In this document: piece after piece, positions 16,426 to 26,039 of the stretch
How positions within the stretch are numbered: the first letter of the stretch is position 1
Layout of the letters: each line of letters begins with the position of its first letter
Assembly: GCF_002027705.1 (NCBI RefSeq)
Contig: NZ_MBTG01000001.1
Coordinates: 186,001-250,000, forward strand
Origin: Paenibacillus ferrarius
GTDB taxonomy: Bacteria; Bacillota; Bacilli; Paenibacillales; NBRC-103111
DNA length: 64,000 nt
Reading direction: 5' to 3'
The notes under the pieces: generated by a model
Databases searched by the model: none
The model's input: the letters and a program-made list of their open reading frames with translations, nothing else
What the model was told of the DNA's origin: nothing
Program-made: the position numbers and the translations under genes

Positions 16426-16495
16426 GCTAATCACGAAGTTTTGCTTCTCGCCAATAGACGTTACCTTGAAACCAAGAGGGGAGGAAGGACGATCC

Positions 16496-18598
16496 ATGGC
16501 GGATTCTTTAGTCATTGTGGAGTCACCAGCAAAAGCCAAAACCATCGGCAAATATTTAGGCAGCAAATTTATCGTAAAAGCCTCGATGGGTCATATTCGA
16601 GACCTTCCGAAGAGCCAAATTGGCGTAGAAGTGGATCGTAACTTTGAGCCTAAATACATTACTATACGCGGTAAAGGTTCTATCCTGAAAGAATTAAAAG
16701 ACGCGAGTAAAAAAGTTAAAAAAATATATCTGGCGGCGGATCCGGATCGTGAAGGTGAAGCGATTGCCTGGCACTTGGCTCATTATTTAGATGTTGGTGC
16801 AGACGAACTTTGTCGTGTTGTCTTTAATGAAATTACGAAAGATGCGGTTAAGGATGCTTTCAAAACGCCCCGCCGCATTAATCAAGATCTCGTTAACGCT
16901 CAGCAGGCCAGACGTATCCTGGACCGACTCGTTGGTTATAAAATCAGTCCTTTGCTATGGAAAAAAGTGAAAAAAGGGTTATCGGCAGGGCGCGTACAAT
17001 CCGTAGCGGTTAAGTTGATTCAAGATCGCGAGAATGAGATTAAAGCCTTTGAACCCGAAGAATACTGGTCGATCACGGTCGTTTTGGATGCGGGCAAAAC
17101 TGTATTTGAAGCTAAGTATCACAGTTTGAACGGCGAGAAAAAGGAACTACATTCACAAGAAGATGTTGATCTTATTTTAGCCGCAATGGGCAGTGAAGCG
17201 TTTACCGTGAAAGAAGTGAAAGAGAAGGAACGCGGGCGTAATCCTTCCCCTCCTTTCATTACAAGCTCCATGCAGCAAGAAGCAGCCAGGAAACTAAACT
17301 TCCGAGCGTCCAAGACGATGTCTGTTGCGCAACAGTTATATGAAGGAATTGACTTAGGCAAAGAGGGTACCGTTGGTTTAATTACCTATATGCGTACCGA
17401 CTCTACTCGGATTTCACCGATTGCCCAAGAAGAAGCCAAAGAGTTTATTATGATGAAATACGGCCCAGCTTTTTATCCAGAAACGCCGCGTCTTTACACC
17501 AAGAAGAATGCCAACGCACAAGATGCGCATGAAGGCATACGTCCAACTTCTGTACTGCGCGAACCGGATCAGATGAAACCGTTTCTCAGCAAAGATCAAT
17601 ATCGCTTGTATAAGCTCGTGTGGGAGCGTTTTGTTGCAAGCCAAATGTCTTCAGCGGTACTCGATACGATGACGATTGATTTAACAGCTGGCGATACCGT
17701 GTTCCGCGCAAATGGCTCCAAGATGAAGTTTGCTGGATTCATGAAGGTTTACGTCGAAAGCAATGATGATGGCACTACGGAAGAAGACAAATTGCTTCCT
17801 CCTTTGACAAAAGGAGACTCCTTAGAGAAACAGAGCATTGAACCGAAACAGCACTTTACTCAACCGCCTCCAAGATATACAGAAGCTCGTTTAGTAAGGG
17901 CGTTAGAGGAAATGGGGATAGGTCGCCCAAGTACGTACGCACCAACGCTGGAGACGATCCAGAAGCGTGGTTATGTGGCGATTGAAGAGAAGAAATTCGT
18001 TCCAACTGAGCTTGGTGAACTGGTAATTCAATTGATGCAGGAGTTTTTCCCTGAAATCTTGGATATCGAATTCACTGCGCATATGGAAGAAGAACTCGAT
18101 TTTGTAGAAGAAGGCAAAGAAGACTGGGTCCGTGTTCTGGATACGTTCTATACGTCCTTCGAGAAGCGGCTTGAGTTCGCTGAAGAGGAAATGAAAGAAA
18201 TTGAAATCCAAGATGAGGTTTCCGATGAGATTTGTGAGAAATGCGGAAAGCATCTTGTTTATAAAATGGGTCGTTTCGGCAAGTTCCTTGCCTGCTCAGG
18301 CTTCCCGGATTGCCGCAATACGAAACCGATCATTAAAGATATTGGCGTCACTTGCCCAACTTGCCATACAGGGAAAATTGTCGAACGCAGAAGCAAAAAG
18401 GGCCGTGTTTTCTATGGCTGCGATCAATATCCTACTTGTGACTTTGTCTCATGGGATAAACCAGTCAGTAAACCATGTCCTGTATGCAGCTCGATGATGA
18501 TTGAGAAAAGAAGCAAGAACGGCGTAAGCATTCAATGTACGCAGTGTGATCACAAAGAAGAAGTTAGTGAAGATAATTCAGACGATATGAAAGATTAG
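16496..18598 (+). CDS. topA: DNA topoisomerase I
   Basis: This type IA topoisomerase relaxes negative supercoils by passing one strand through a transient break. The 700-residue protein starts [13 protein letters not shown] (ATG 16496, behind GGAGGAAGG). It has the Toprim motif Asp-Pro-Asp-Arg-Glu-Gly-Glu-Ala near residue 85 and the active-site tyrosine in Thr-Tyr-Met-Arg-Thr-Asp-Ser (~299). Three C-terminal four-cysteine zinc ribbons follow. An earlier ATG would add ten residues without family support. It is followed by trmFO after 12 bases. Confidence 0.97.
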   Translation: MADSLVIVESPAKAKTIGKYLGSKFIVKASMGHIRDLPKSQIGVEVDRNFEPKYITIRGKGSILKELKDASKKVKKIYLAADPDREGEAIAWHLAHYLDVGADELCRVVFNEITKDAVKDAFKTPRRINQDLVNAQQARRILDRLVGYKISPLLWKKVKKGLSAGRVQSVAVKLIQDRENEIKAFEPEEYWSITVVLDAGKTVFEAKYHSLNGEKKELHSQEDVDLILAAMGSEAFTVKEVKEKERGRNPSPPFITSSMQQEAARKLNFRASKTMSVAQQLYEGIDLGKEGTVGLITYMRTDSTRISPIAQEEAKEFIMMKYGPAFYPETPRLYTKKNANAQDAHEGIRPTSVLREPDQMKPFLSKDQYRLYKLVWERFVASQMSSAVLDTMTIDLTAGDTVFRANGSKMKFAGFMKVYVESNDDGTTEEDKLLPPLTKGDSLEKQSIEPKQHFTQPPPRYTEARLVRALEEMGIGRPSTYAPTLETIQKRGYVAIEEKKFVPTELGELVIQLMQEFFPEILDIEFTAHMEEELDFVEEGKEDWVRVLDTFYTSFEKRLEFAEEEMKEIEIQDEVSDEICEKCGKHLVYKMGRFGKFLACSGFPDCRNTKPIIKDIGVTCPTCHTGKIVERRSKKGRVFYGCDQYPTCDFVSWDKPVSKPCPVCSSMMIEKRSKNGVSIQCTQCDHKEEVSEDNSDDMKD

Positions 18599-18610
18599 AG
18601 GTGTCCGATT

Positions 18611-19927
18611 TTGCCAGATTATCCAAGAGTAACAGTCATCGGCGCAGGATTGGCTGGAAGTGAAGCTGCCTGGCAGATTGCCCGTCAAGGCGTGCCTGTT
18701 ACTTTATATGAAATGCGTAATGTTCGCAAAACGCCTGCACATATTACGGATCAATTCGCTGAGTTAGTGTGCAGCAACTCGCTTCGCTCCAATGGTCTAA
18801 TGAATGCTGTAGGTGTGTTGAAAGAAGAAATGAGACGAATGGATTCACTGATTCTCTCATGTGCTGATGAGCATGCTGTGCCTGCCGGTGGTGCTTTAGC
18901 GGTTGATCGCGACGGTTTTTCGCAAGCCGTAACTTCTACGCTAAGGAATCACCCGCTCATTGAGGTCCGCAATGAAGAAGTTCAAACCCTGCCTGAAGGC
19001 ATTACGATTGTAGCTTCAGGTCCGTTGACTTCTCCAGCGCTTTCAGCTGATCTCAAAACATTAATGGGCGAAGAATATTTATATTTCTATGATGCAGCAG
19101 CGCCGATTGTTGAGAAAGACTCGATTGATATGAACAAGGTTTATCTGGCTTCCCGTTATGACAAAGGAGAAGCGGCCTATCTGAACTGTCCGATGACGGA
19201 AGAAGAGTTCAATATTTTCTATGAGGCTTTAATCACGGCTGAAGTTGCAGAGCTTAAAGAGTTTGAGAAAGAGATTTATTTTGAAGGTTGTATGCCTTTG
19301 GAAGTTATGGCTAAGCGCGGCAAGCAGACGGTACTTTTTGGACCGATGAAACCTGTAGGTTTAATAAATCCGCATACAGGGAAAATGCCGCATGCCGTTG
19401 TGCAGCTTCGACAAGATAATGCCGCGGGAACGCTGTATAACTTAGTTGGCTTTCAAACCCATTTAAAATGGGGCGAGCAAAAAAGAGTGTTGTCTCTCAT
19501 CCCTGGATTAGAGCAGGCGGAATTTGTTCGCTATGGTGTAATGCACCGAAACACATTTATCAACTCGCCGAAGCTGCTTGAGCCCACATATCAATACAAG
19601 CATCGTGAGGATCTGTTTTTCGCAGGACAAATGACGGGCGTTGAAGGTTATGTGGAATCTGCGGCGTCCGGTTTGATTGCTGGTTTGAATGCAGGACGAT
19701 TAGCCAAAGGTCAACCTTGTGTAACGCTTCCGGCGGAAACAACGTTAGGCAGTATGGCGAATTATATTACGACAGCTGAGGCCAAACATTTCCAGCCGAT
19801 GAATGCAAACTTCGGATTGCTTCCACAGCTGCCTGAGCGAATTCGGAACAAAAAGGAAAAATATGAGAAGTTGGCTAACCGCGCGTTGGAGAGTATTCAG
19901 AATTTTTCGAAAACACAAGTCGAATAA
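18611..19927 (+). CDS. trmFO: tRNA (uracil-5-)-methyltransferase TrmFO, folate/FAD-dependent
   Basis: TrmFO makes 5-methyluridine at position 54 of tRNA using methylene-tetrahydrofolate and FAD. The N-terminus has the dinucleotide-binding motif [11 protein letters not shown]. The conserved Cys-Met-Pro-Leu-Glu-Val-Met-Ala motif lies near residue 228. The protein has 438 residues, typical of the family. The TTG start has GAGGTG upstream, and the gene follows topA by 12 bases, as in many Bacilli. In B. subtilis the next gene is codV (xerC); here there is a 193-base gap without a gene before hslV. Confidence 0.96.
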   Translation: MPDYPRVTVIGAGLAGSEAAWQIARQGVPVTLYEMRNVRKTPAHITDQFAELVCSNSLRSNGLMNAVGVLKEEMRRMDSLILSCADEHAVPAGGALAVDRDGFSQAVTSTLRNHPLIEVRNEEVQTLPEGITIVASGPLTSPALSADLKTLMGEEYLYFYDAAAPIVEKDSIDMNKVYLASRYDKGEAAYLNCPMTEEEFNIFYEALITAEVAELKEFEKEIYFEGCMPLEVMAKRGKQTVLFGPMKPVGLINPHTGKMPHAVVQLRQDNAAGTLYNLVGFQTHLKWGEQKRVLSLIPGLEQAEFVRYGVMHRNTFINSPKLLEPTYQYKHREDLFFAGQMTGVEGYVESAASGLIAGLNAGRLAKGQPCVTLPAETTLGSMANYITTAEAKHFQPMNANFGLLPQLPERIRNKKEKYEKLANRALESIQNFSKTQVE

Positions 19928-20001
19928 GTTGTAATCTCGGTATTCACTGTGGTACTATAATTATGTTTTGTGGCATTTTTCATTCGTTTCCTCATACATT
20001 T

Positions 20002-20054
20002 ACCTCTAGATGCGGTCTTTTTTCGATTTGACCTCGCTAGAGGTTTATCTCTTT
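20002..20054 (+). terminator. Inverted repeat between trmFO and hslV, possible terminator
   Basis: ACCTCTAG (20002-20009) and CTAGAGGT (20037-20044) form a perfect 8-bp stem, with inner GGTC/GACC pairing possible. It is followed by TTATCTCTTTT. The stretch of T is short and interrupted, so termination may be partial. A TATAAT at 19956-19961 lies upstream without a recognisable -35. Confidence 0.4.
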
Positions 20055-20120
20055 TAGGAGACCCTTACGGACACAAGGACTTACTTCATGGTTATGATTC
20101 CATTTGAGAGGTGAGATAAG

Positions 20121-20675
20121 ATGGATTCCAGTCAAGCAACGTTTCATGCGACAACCATTTTTGCAATTCGTCATCAAGGTAAAGGTGCGATTGCCGGAGA
20201 TGGTCAGGTGACATTCGGAAACAGTATGATTATGAAAAGCAGTGCCAAAAAAGTACGGCGTTTACATAGAGGCAAAGTTATCGCGGGATTTGCCGGTTCT
20301 GTTGCGGATGCAATTACACTTTTCGAGAAATTTGAAGGCAAGCTTGAGGAACACCATGGCAACTTGCAGCGCGCAGCGGTAGAGCTTACGAAGGATTGGC
20401 GTCAGGATCGCGTATTGAGACGACTTGAAGCAATGATGATCGTCATGGACGCTTCTGGTTTGTTGCTGCTTTCCGGCAATGGGGAAATCATTGAACCGGA
20501 TGATGGCATTTTGGCGATAGGTTCCGGTGGAAGCTTTGCTTTGGCTGCCGGTAGAGCGCTGTATCGTCATGCACCAACACTCAGTGCCAAAGAAATCGCA
20601 CATGCGGCTTTAACAACCGCTGCTGAGATCTGTGTGTTCACGAATCATAATATTATTGTCGAAGAGATCGAGTAA
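20121..20675 (+). CDS. hslV: ATP-dependent protease subunit HslV (ClpQ)
   Basis: HslV is the proteolytic ring of the HslVU protease and uses an N-terminal Ser or Thr as nucleophile. Residues 11-28 (Thr-Thr-Ile-Phe-Ala-Ile...Gly-Asp-Gly-Gln-Val-Thr) match the start of the mature enzyme, and Gly-Ser-Gly-Gly-Ser is present near residue 137. Length is 184. The B. subtilis protein as I recall it begins Met-Ser-Ser-Phe-His-Ala and uses Ser2. Here the start is [10 protein letters not shown], so the residue after Met is Asp. The ATG follows GAGAGGTGAGA; an upstream GTG runs into a stop. hslU follows after 80 bases. Confidence 0.93.
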   Translation: MDSSQATFHATTIFAIRHQGKGAIAGDGQVTFGNSMIMKSSAKKVRRLHRGKVIAGFAGSVADAITLFEKFEGKLEEHHGNLQRAAVELTKDWRQDRVLRRLEAMMIVMDASGLLLLSGNGEIIEPDDGILAIGSGGSFALAAGRALYRHAPTLSAKEIAHAALTTAAEICVFTNHNIIVEEIE

Positions 20676-20716
20676 TTTCGTTGTTGGTAGTTTTCATTTG
20701 AAATACTTACGATATT

Positions 20717-20737
20717 AGTTTTGCTCAAGGCAAAACT
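20717..20737 (+). promoter_or_regulatory. Hairpin just upstream of the hslU ribosome binding site
   Basis: AGTTTTGC (20717-20724) and GCAAAACT (20730-20737) form a perfect 8-bp stem with a 5-base loop. It is followed by TTTTAGGAGGG. It could act as a weak terminator or set the ratio of hslV to hslU. Confidence 0.4.
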
Positions 20738-20755
20738 TTTAGGAGGGTATCCTAC

Positions 20756-22153
20756 ATGGCAAACAGCTCCCTTACACCAAAACAAATTGTCCAAGAACTG
20801 GATCGATACATTGTAGGTCAGAAGAAAGCGAAGAAATCAGTGGCGATCGCGTTGCGCAATCGTTATCGGAGAAATCTTGTTGATGAATCCATGAGGGATG
20901 AAATTGTTCCTAAGAACATCCTGATGATTGGTCCTACTGGTGTTGGCAAGACCGAAATTGCCCGCAGACTTGCGAAATTGGTTGGCGCGCCATTCATTAA
21001 GGTTGAGGCTACGAAATTTACGGAAGTTGGCTACGTTGGACGGGATGTCGAGTCTATGGTCCGCGATTTAACGGAGACGTCTGTCCGTATGGTGAAAGCT
21101 GAACGCATGGAGAAGGTGAAAGACAGAGCTGAGAAATTAGCGAATGAACGTCTAGTCACTTTGTTGGTGCCCAGCGCCACCCGTTCCAAGACGCAGCGTA
21201 ATCCCTTCGAGATGCTGTTTGGTGGGCAGAATCAACCAGAGCAGGAAGAAAGCGCTCCTGACCCTTCTATCGCTTCTAAACGGGCAGAAATCGCAGAACA
21301 ATTGACACATGGTAAATTAGAGAATGAGCTTGTGGAAATTGAAGTGGAAGATTCTTCTCCTTCGATGATGGATATGCTCGCAGGTCAAGGCAATGAGCAA
21401 GCTGGCATGAACATGCAAGAAATGTTCGGCAACCTGCTGCCCAAAAAAATGAAAAAGCGCAAATTGCCGGTCAAAGAAGCAAGGAAAGTGCTCACGCAAG
21501 AAGAGGCTCAGCGATTAATCGATATGGATGAGGTTATTCAAGAGTCGATTCATCGTGCTGAACAATCCGGCATTATTTTTATTGACGAAATCGATAAGAT
21601 TGCAAGCAGCAGCCGCGGTGGCAGTGGACCTGATATTTCTCGGGAAGGCGTGCAGCGTGATATTCTGCCAATCGTTGAAGGCTCGACGATTGTGACGAAA
21701 TATGGCCCTGTGAAGACGGATTACGTGCTTTTCATCGGTGCAGGGGCATTTCACATTGCCAAACCTTCTGACCTTATTCCGGAGCTTCAAGGCCGGTTTC
21801 CCATTCGCGTTGAATTAAGCGATTTAACTTTGGAAGACTTTGTTTCTATTTTGAAAGAACCCAAAAATGCTTTAACTAAGCAATACACCGCCTTATTGCA
21901 AACAGAGGGGATAACGGTTGACTTCGCGGAAGAAGCAATTTATGAAATTGCTCGTATCGCGGTCGAAGTGAATCAGAATACAGAGAATATCGGGGCTAGA
22001 CGTTTGCATACGATTCTGGAGAAGCTGCTAGAGGACTTGTCCTTCGAGGCGCCTGAAATTACGCTGGAATCCATCGTAATTAACCCTGAATATGTGCGTG
22101 ATAAGCTTGGCGATATTGTACAAAATCGAGATTTGAGTCAATACATTCTATAA
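20756..22153 (+). CDS. hslU: ATP-dependent protease ATPase subunit HslU (ClpY)
   Basis: This AAA+ unfoldase feeds substrates into HslV. The 465-residue protein carries Walker A Gly-Pro-Thr-Gly-Val-Gly-Lys-Thr-Glu (~62-70) and a family-specific inserted I domain rich in charged residues (about 130-240). Walker B Ile-Ile-Phe-Ile-Asp-Glu-Ile-Asp-Lys and the sensor-2 region with Gly-Ala-Arg-Arg-Leu near the C-terminus are also present. AGGAGGG precedes the ATG. It is followed after 38 bases by codY, the order also seen in B. subtilis. Confidence 0.97.
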   Translation: MANSSLTPKQIVQELDRYIVGQKKAKKSVAIALRNRYRRNLVDESMRDEIVPKNILMIGPTGVGKTEIARRLAKLVGAPFIKVEATKFTEVGYVGRDVESMVRDLTETSVRMVKAERMEKVKDRAEKLANERLVTLLVPSATRSKTQRNPFEMLFGGQNQPEQEESAPDPSIASKRAEIAEQLTHGKLENELVEIEVEDSSPSMMDMLAGQGNEQAGMNMQEMFGNLLPKKMKKRKLPVKEARKVLTQEEAQRLIDMDEVIQESIHRAEQSGIIFIDEIDKIASSSRGGSGPDISREGVQRDILPIVEGSTIVTKYGPVKTDYVLFIGAGAFHIAKPSDLIPELQGRFPIRVELSDLTLEDFVSILKEPKNALTKQYTALLQTEGITVDFAEEAIYEIARIAVEVNQNTENIGARRLHTILEKLLEDLSFEAPEITLESIVINPEYVRDKLGDIVQNRDLSQYIL

Positions 22154-22191
22154 TGATTGAGTGCATGGTGACGTAAGTAGGAGGCAGTTAC

Positions 22192-22977
22192 ATGAGTTTA
22201 CTAAACAAAACAAGAAGGCTTAATCGCTTGCTGCAAAAAGAAGCAGGCAATGCGGTTAGCTTTATGGATATGGCTGAAGTATTAAGGGATATTGTCATTG
22301 CCAACATCTATGTTGTCAGTCGTAAAGGCAAAATCCTCGGCTATGCAACAACGAATGATCCTGTCTCATTAGAGATGAATCAATCGATTCTGATTGAGCG
22401 CAGGTTTCCGATTGAATCCAATAATCTTCTGTTGAAGATTGAAGAGACATCGGCAATTGCTGAGCCTGACAGTCCGTACTTCTATTACACGGAGCAAATG
22501 AAAGATATGTTTCCATATATCCATACGACTTTAGTACCAATTATTGGTGGGGGAAGTCGCTTGGGGACGCTGATTCTAAGTCGCAACGAAGGTACTTTTA
22601 TTGATGACGACTTAGTCCTGGCCGAATACGGTTCAACAGTTATTGCAATGGAAATTCTAAGAGAACGTGCGGAAGAAATCGAAGAAGAGGCAAGAAGCAA
22701 GGCCGTTGTTCAAGTGGCGATAGGCTCCTTATCTTTTAGCGAGATGGAAGCTGTGGAACATATTTTCGAGGAATTAGACGGCAAAGAAGGACTCTTGGTA
22801 GCCAGTAAAATTGCCGATCGAGTCGGCATCACGCGTTCCGTTATTGTAAATGCACTTCGCAAGTTAGAGAGTGCGGGAGTTATCGAGACGCGTTCACTTG
22901 GCATGAAGGGCACTTATATCCGTATTCTAAATGAACAATTAATGCAAAGCATTGAACAAATCAAGACCAAACTTTAA
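22192..22977 (+). CDS. codY: Global transcriptional regulator CodY
   Basis: CodY represses many nitrogen, amino acid, competence and motility genes when GTP and branched-chain amino acids are plentiful. The 261-residue protein has an N-terminal GAF-type ligand domain. A C-terminal winged helix-turn-helix follows, with [16 protein letters not shown] (~208-223), the DNA-recognition region. It ends the topA-to-codY group and is followed by a strong terminator, so it is separated from the flagellar operon that begins 230 bases on. CodY regulates the fla/che operon in B. subtilis; a similar link here is inference. Confidence 0.97.
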   Translation: MSLLNKTRRLNRLLQKEAGNAVSFMDMAEVLRDIVIANIYVVSRKGKILGYATTNDPVSLEMNQSILIERRFPIESNNLLLKIEETSAIAEPDSPYFYYTEQMKDMFPYIHTTLVPIIGGGSRLGTLILSRNEGTFIDDDLVLAEYGSTVIAMEILRERAEEIEEEARSKAVVQVAIGSLSFSEMEAVEHIFEELDGKEGLLVASKIADRVGITRSVIVNALRKLESAGVIETRSLGMKGTYIRILNEQLMQSIEQIKTKL

Positions 22978-22989
22978 GTAAACATATCG

Positions 22990-23026
22990 AAAAGCCCTAT
23001 CTGTTAAAAAGATAGGGCTTTTTTCT
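22990..23026 (+). terminator. Rho-independent terminator after codY
   Basis: AAAAGCCCTATC and GATAGGGCTTTT pair perfectly around a TGTTAAAAA loop and run into TTTTTTC. It separates codY from the fla/che operon. Confidence 0.9.
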
Positions 23027-23076
23027 TATTGTAAGTTAGCCTAATATCTTAGATGATAAGAAATGTAACAAAAGGT

Positions 23077-23105
23077 TTTACATATTTCTACAATATGGAA
23101 CTAAT
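23077..23105 (+). promoter_or_regulatory. Candidate promoter of the fla/che operon
   Basis: TTTACA (23077-23082) and ACTAAT (23100-23105) are 17 bases apart. The match is moderate. No sigma-D type promoter (TAAA, then GCCGATAT) was found in the gap. Confidence 0.35.
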
Positions 23106-23135
23106 TCGAATTATTTTTATAAAAATAATGTCGAA
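23105..23135 (+). promoter_or_regulatory. Near-perfect palindrome upstream of flgB, possible operator
   Basis: A perfect 20-base palindrome of A and T (23110-23129) is flanked by TTCGA and TCGAA with one unpaired G (23130). It overlaps the -10 and expected start of the candidate promoter. It could be an operator for a dimeric repressor or an RNA hairpin in the leader. It is not a good match to the CodY box. Confidence 0.45.
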
Positions 23136-23207
23136 ATAAGAAGGATTACTCAATTCCAATGTTGAAATATAAAATTTAAATACGCTATAGAAAGGAGGGT
23201 AACTACT

Positions 23208-23615
23208 ATGTCTTTGTTAGACAAGCCAAGTTGGAACTTAATGGAGCGTTCACTCGACGCATCAACCTTGAGACAAAAGGTGGTAGCGAACAACGTAGCT
23301 AATGTTGATACACCCTACTTTAAGCGCTCGGATGTACTGTTTGAAGATCTTCTGCAAGGTCAGATGAGTTCATCAACACCCTCTATAGAAGGTTATCGGA
23401 CAGACAGTAGGCATTTCTTTATAGGGAAATCAACAAATTTGCCAAATACAGAAATAAAAACCGATGAATCGACTGCGATTAATAACAACATGAATAATGT
23501 TGATATGGATTACGAAATGTCTTTGATGGCTAAGAACCAGCTTAAATACAATACAATGATTCAACAGATGAACAGCGAATTCAAAAAAATGCGCACGGTG
23601 CTAGGAGGGAAATAA
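23208..23615 (+). CDS. flgB: Flagellar basal-body rod protein FlgB
   Basis: FlgB forms part of the proximal rod. The 135-residue product has the conserved N-terminal rod motif Ala-Asn-Asn-Val-Ala-Asn-Val-Asp-Thr-Pro-Tyr-Phe-Lys (~27-39) and a helical C-terminus with Met-Ala-Lys-Asn-Gln-Leu-Lys-Tyr. A strong ribosome binding site AAGGAGGGT precedes the ATG. It is the first gene of the fla/che operon and is followed by flgC after six bases. Confidence 0.96.
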   Translation: MSLLDKPSWNLMERSLDASTLRQKVVANNVANVDTPYFKRSDVLFEDLLQGQMSSSTPSIEGYRTDSRHFFIGKSTNLPNTEIKTDESTAINNNMNNVDMDYEMSLMAKNQLKYNTMIQQMNSEFKKMRTVLGGK

Positions 23616-23621
23616 TATCCA

Positions 23622-24071
23622 ATGAGACTTACGAATGGATTTGATATCAGTTCATCTGCACTCACGGCTCAACGATTAAGGATGGATGTAGTCTCCTCTA
23701 ACATCGCGAATGCGGATACAACACGAGCGAAGTTTGTTGATGGCAAATGGGTTCCATACACAAGAAAACTAGTTTCATTTGAAACAAAAGCTCAACCAAC
23801 TTTTGCGCAGTCCCTTAAGTCTGCAATGGCGGATGGCACTGGAGAAGGCGTGAGAGTGAATAAGATCTTCGAGGATTCCTCACCGATGAAGCAGGTGTAC
23901 AACCCTACACATCCAGATGCGGACGGTAATGGATTCGTTTATATGCCCAATGTCGACATTCTTAAAGAGATGGTTGATATGATGTCAGCAACAAGGTCGT
24001 ATGAAGCGAACGTTACAGCACTGAATGCCAGCAAATCGATGATTACGAAGGCTTTGGAAATTGGTAGATAA
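23622..24071 (+). CDS. flgC: Flagellar basal-body rod protein FlgC
   Basis: FlgC is a second proximal rod protein. The 149-residue product has the N-terminal motif Ser-Ser-Asn-Ile-Ala-Asn-Ala-Asp-Thr-Thr and the family's central Pro-Asn-Val-Asp-Ile motif near residue 108. A C-terminal helix with Met-Met-Ser-Ala-Thr-Arg-Ser-Tyr-Glu-Ala-Asn follows. It lies six bases after flgB and 20 before fliE, so the three are translated from one transcript. Confidence 0.96.
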   Translation: MRLTNGFDISSSALTAQRLRMDVVSSNIANADTTRAKFVDGKWVPYTRKLVSFETKAQPTFAQSLKSAMADGTGEGVRVNKIFEDSSPMKQVYNPTHPDADGNGFVYMPNVDILKEMVDMMSATRSYEANVTALNASKSMITKALEIGR

Positions 24072-24091
24072 CCATAACAGGAGGTTGCATC

Positions 24092-24400
24092 ATGATTGAC
24101 AAAATCAGTTATAGTCCACTTAATATCATGAGCTCAGTCCAACCGAAGGATAATTCGGGTGAAGGGGCTGCTGACCTCGGGAAAAGATTTGGTTCGTTTT
24201 TGAACGACGCAATAACGAATTTAAACACACAACAACAGCAAGTTGACCAGTTGAATCAGAGTTTCATTAAAGGTGAGCTTTCCGATGTACATCAACTGAC
24301 AATTGCCTCCGAGAAAGCATCATTAGGTCTGGAGTTGACTGTGCAAGTCAGAAATAAAGTCCTAGAAGCTTACCAAGAAATGATGAGGATGCAGCTGTGA
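24092..24400 (+). CDS. fliE: Flagellar hook-basal body protein FliE
   Basis: FliE links the MS ring to the rod. It has 102 residues, normal for the family, with a C-terminal helical segment (Glu-Leu-Thr-Val-Gln-Val-Arg-Asn-Lys-Val-Leu-Glu-Ala-Tyr-Gln-Glu-Met) that defines FliE. ATG follows AGGAGG. It sits between flgC and fliF in the standard order. Confidence 0.95.
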   Translation: MIDKISYSPLNIMSSVQPKDNSGEGAADLGKRFGSFLNDAITNLNTQQQQVDQLNQSFIKGELSDVHQLTIASEKASLGLELTVQVRNKVLEAYQEMMRMQL

Positions 24401-24443
24401 TTTCACAAGATGCTGCTAAACTTTGGTTCGATGAGGTGACAGA

Positions 24444-26027
24444 GTGAACGAGAACCTGCTCCAGTACTGGGAAAAGGTGAAGCAATATTGGAATCGATAT
24501 AGTAAAACGACAAAGATCACTTTTGTTGCAACTGTGTTCTTATTGATTCTAACTGCCGCAATAATAAGTATTAATTTATCCAAGACAGACTATTCATTAG
24601 CATTCACTGAATTGCAGCCTAGTGACGCATCTGCCATCAAGGGTTATCTGGATACTGCTAAGATTCCATATAAACTTAGTGCTGATGGTAAAAGTATCGA
24701 AGTTCCTACGAATGAAGTAGCAAATGTAAAGCTAGGGGTAGAATCACAAGGCTTAAACAAGAATGGTTCCTTAGGTTTCGGTGCTTTTAGCAGCAGCAGC
24801 TCCTTTGGTATTACAGATAACGAATTTAAAGTGAAATATTTGAACGCAATTCAAGGGGAATTGCAGCAGTTGATTAATTCGAATCAAGCAATTGCAAGTT
24901 CAAAGGTGTTAATTTCACTCCCAGAAGAAGGTCCGTTCTTACAACAGCAACAAGAAAAAGCAACAGCATCCGTTGTTCTGCAAATGAAGCAAGGTTATAC
25001 GCTGGACCAAGGCAAGATCGATACGATCTATAACTTAGTATCACACAGTGTGAAGAATCTTCCTGTAGAAAATATTACGATCTCCAATCAATACGGAGAG
25101 AGTCTGGTTTCTTCCAAAGCTGGCGGCACTTCTTCATCAAGTCTTGTCTCGAACCAATCCGATATTAATAACCAATTCCGAAATGATTTGCAAAAAAACA
25201 TCAACAACATGTTAGGCACGATGTTTGGCCGGGATAAAGTTAATGTCAGTGTCTTCTCCACGATGAATTTTGATCAAAAGAAAAGTAAAGAACAATTGGT
25301 AAGCGCGCCAAACCAAGTCGATCAAAAAGGTTTGGAAATTTCTTTGCAGGAAGCTACGGAGTCTTACGTAAACAAGGGAGCAGATGCGACAAGCGGCGTT
25401 CCGGGAACTGGCGCTACCGATGTTCCAGGTTATCCGGGCTCAAGCGCATCAGGCAACTCTAACTCCGAAAAAAATAGCAAGACAGTGAATTATGAAGTTA
25501 ACCGAATTACGAATGACATTATCTCTACACCATATGTCGTTAAAGATTTAAGTATTAATGTCGGTATCGAGCCGCCGGTTGCAGATGATCCCAATTCTTT
25601 GACGGCAGAAACCAAGGCTGCGGTTCAAAGTGCATTAGTGAACATTGTGAGAACGGCACTAGCTGACAATAAAGTTACTTATACAGACGAAGAATTGCAG
25701 AAAAAAGTTACAGTATTCGCTCATTCTTTTGTAAAACCTAAAGATACGCTTGCTTCCTCAACAACTAAGTATTTAATGTATGGCGGTCTAGCACTAGCAG
25801 CGCTTGCTATTGGACTTATTGCTGGTTTGGCAATTCGCAAACGCAGAAAAGCTGCACAGCAATTAGACCAAGATATGAACATCGCTGCAAGCAAAGCGGA
25901 ACTACCAACCATTGATATTGAAAATGTAACAAATGACAATCAAGTGCGTAAGCAACTGGAAACTCTTGCGAAAAAACGTCCAGAAGATTTCGTGAATCTG
26001 CTTCGTACTTGGTTAGTAGACGAATAG
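24444..26027 (+). CDS. fliF: Flagellar MS-ring protein FliF
   Basis: FliF builds the membrane-embedded MS ring, the platform of the motor. The 527-residue protein has a transmembrane helix near residues 25-45, ring-building domains, and a Ser/Gly-rich loop around 320-345. A second membrane helix lies near 443-465, followed by a cytoplasmic tail that binds FliG. The tail ends Asn-Leu-Leu-Arg-Thr-Trp-Leu-Val-Asp-Glu, the usual FliG-binding motif. The GTG start has GAGGTGA close upstream. fliG follows after 12 bases. Confidence 0.96.
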   Translation: MNENLLQYWEKVKQYWNRYSKTTKITFVATVFLLILTAAIISINLSKTDYSLAFTELQPSDASAIKGYLDTAKIPYKLSADGKSIEVPTNEVANVKLGVESQGLNKNGSLGFGAFSSSSSFGITDNEFKVKYLNAIQGELQQLINSNQAIASSKVLISLPEEGPFLQQQQEKATASVVLQMKQGYTLDQGKIDTIYNLVSHSVKNLPVENITISNQYGESLVSSKAGGTSSSSLVSNQSDINNQFRNDLQKNINNMLGTMFGRDKVNVSVFSTMNFDQKKSKEQLVSAPNQVDQKGLEISLQEATESYVNKGADATSGVPGTGATDVPGYPGSSASGNSNSEKNSKTVNYEVNRITNDIISTPYVVKDLSINVGIEPPVADDPNSLTAETKAAVQSALVNIVRTALADNKVTYTDEELQKKVTVFAHSFVKPKDTLASSTTKYLMYGGLALAALAIGLIAGLAIRKRRKAAQQLDQDMNIAASKAELPTIDIENVTNDNQVRKQLETLAKKRPEDFVNLLRTWLVDE

Positions 26028-26039
26028 AGGTGCACTTGT

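Noticed and set aside
23105-23135. Palindrome before flgB as a CodY box
   Set aside because: It fits the CodY motif (AATTTTCWGAAAATT) poorly; the location next to codY is not evidence by itself.
23162-23191. TTGAAA and TATAGA, 18 bases apart, as the flgB promoter
   Set aside because: Transcription would start inside or after the flgB ribosome binding site, leaving no usable leader.
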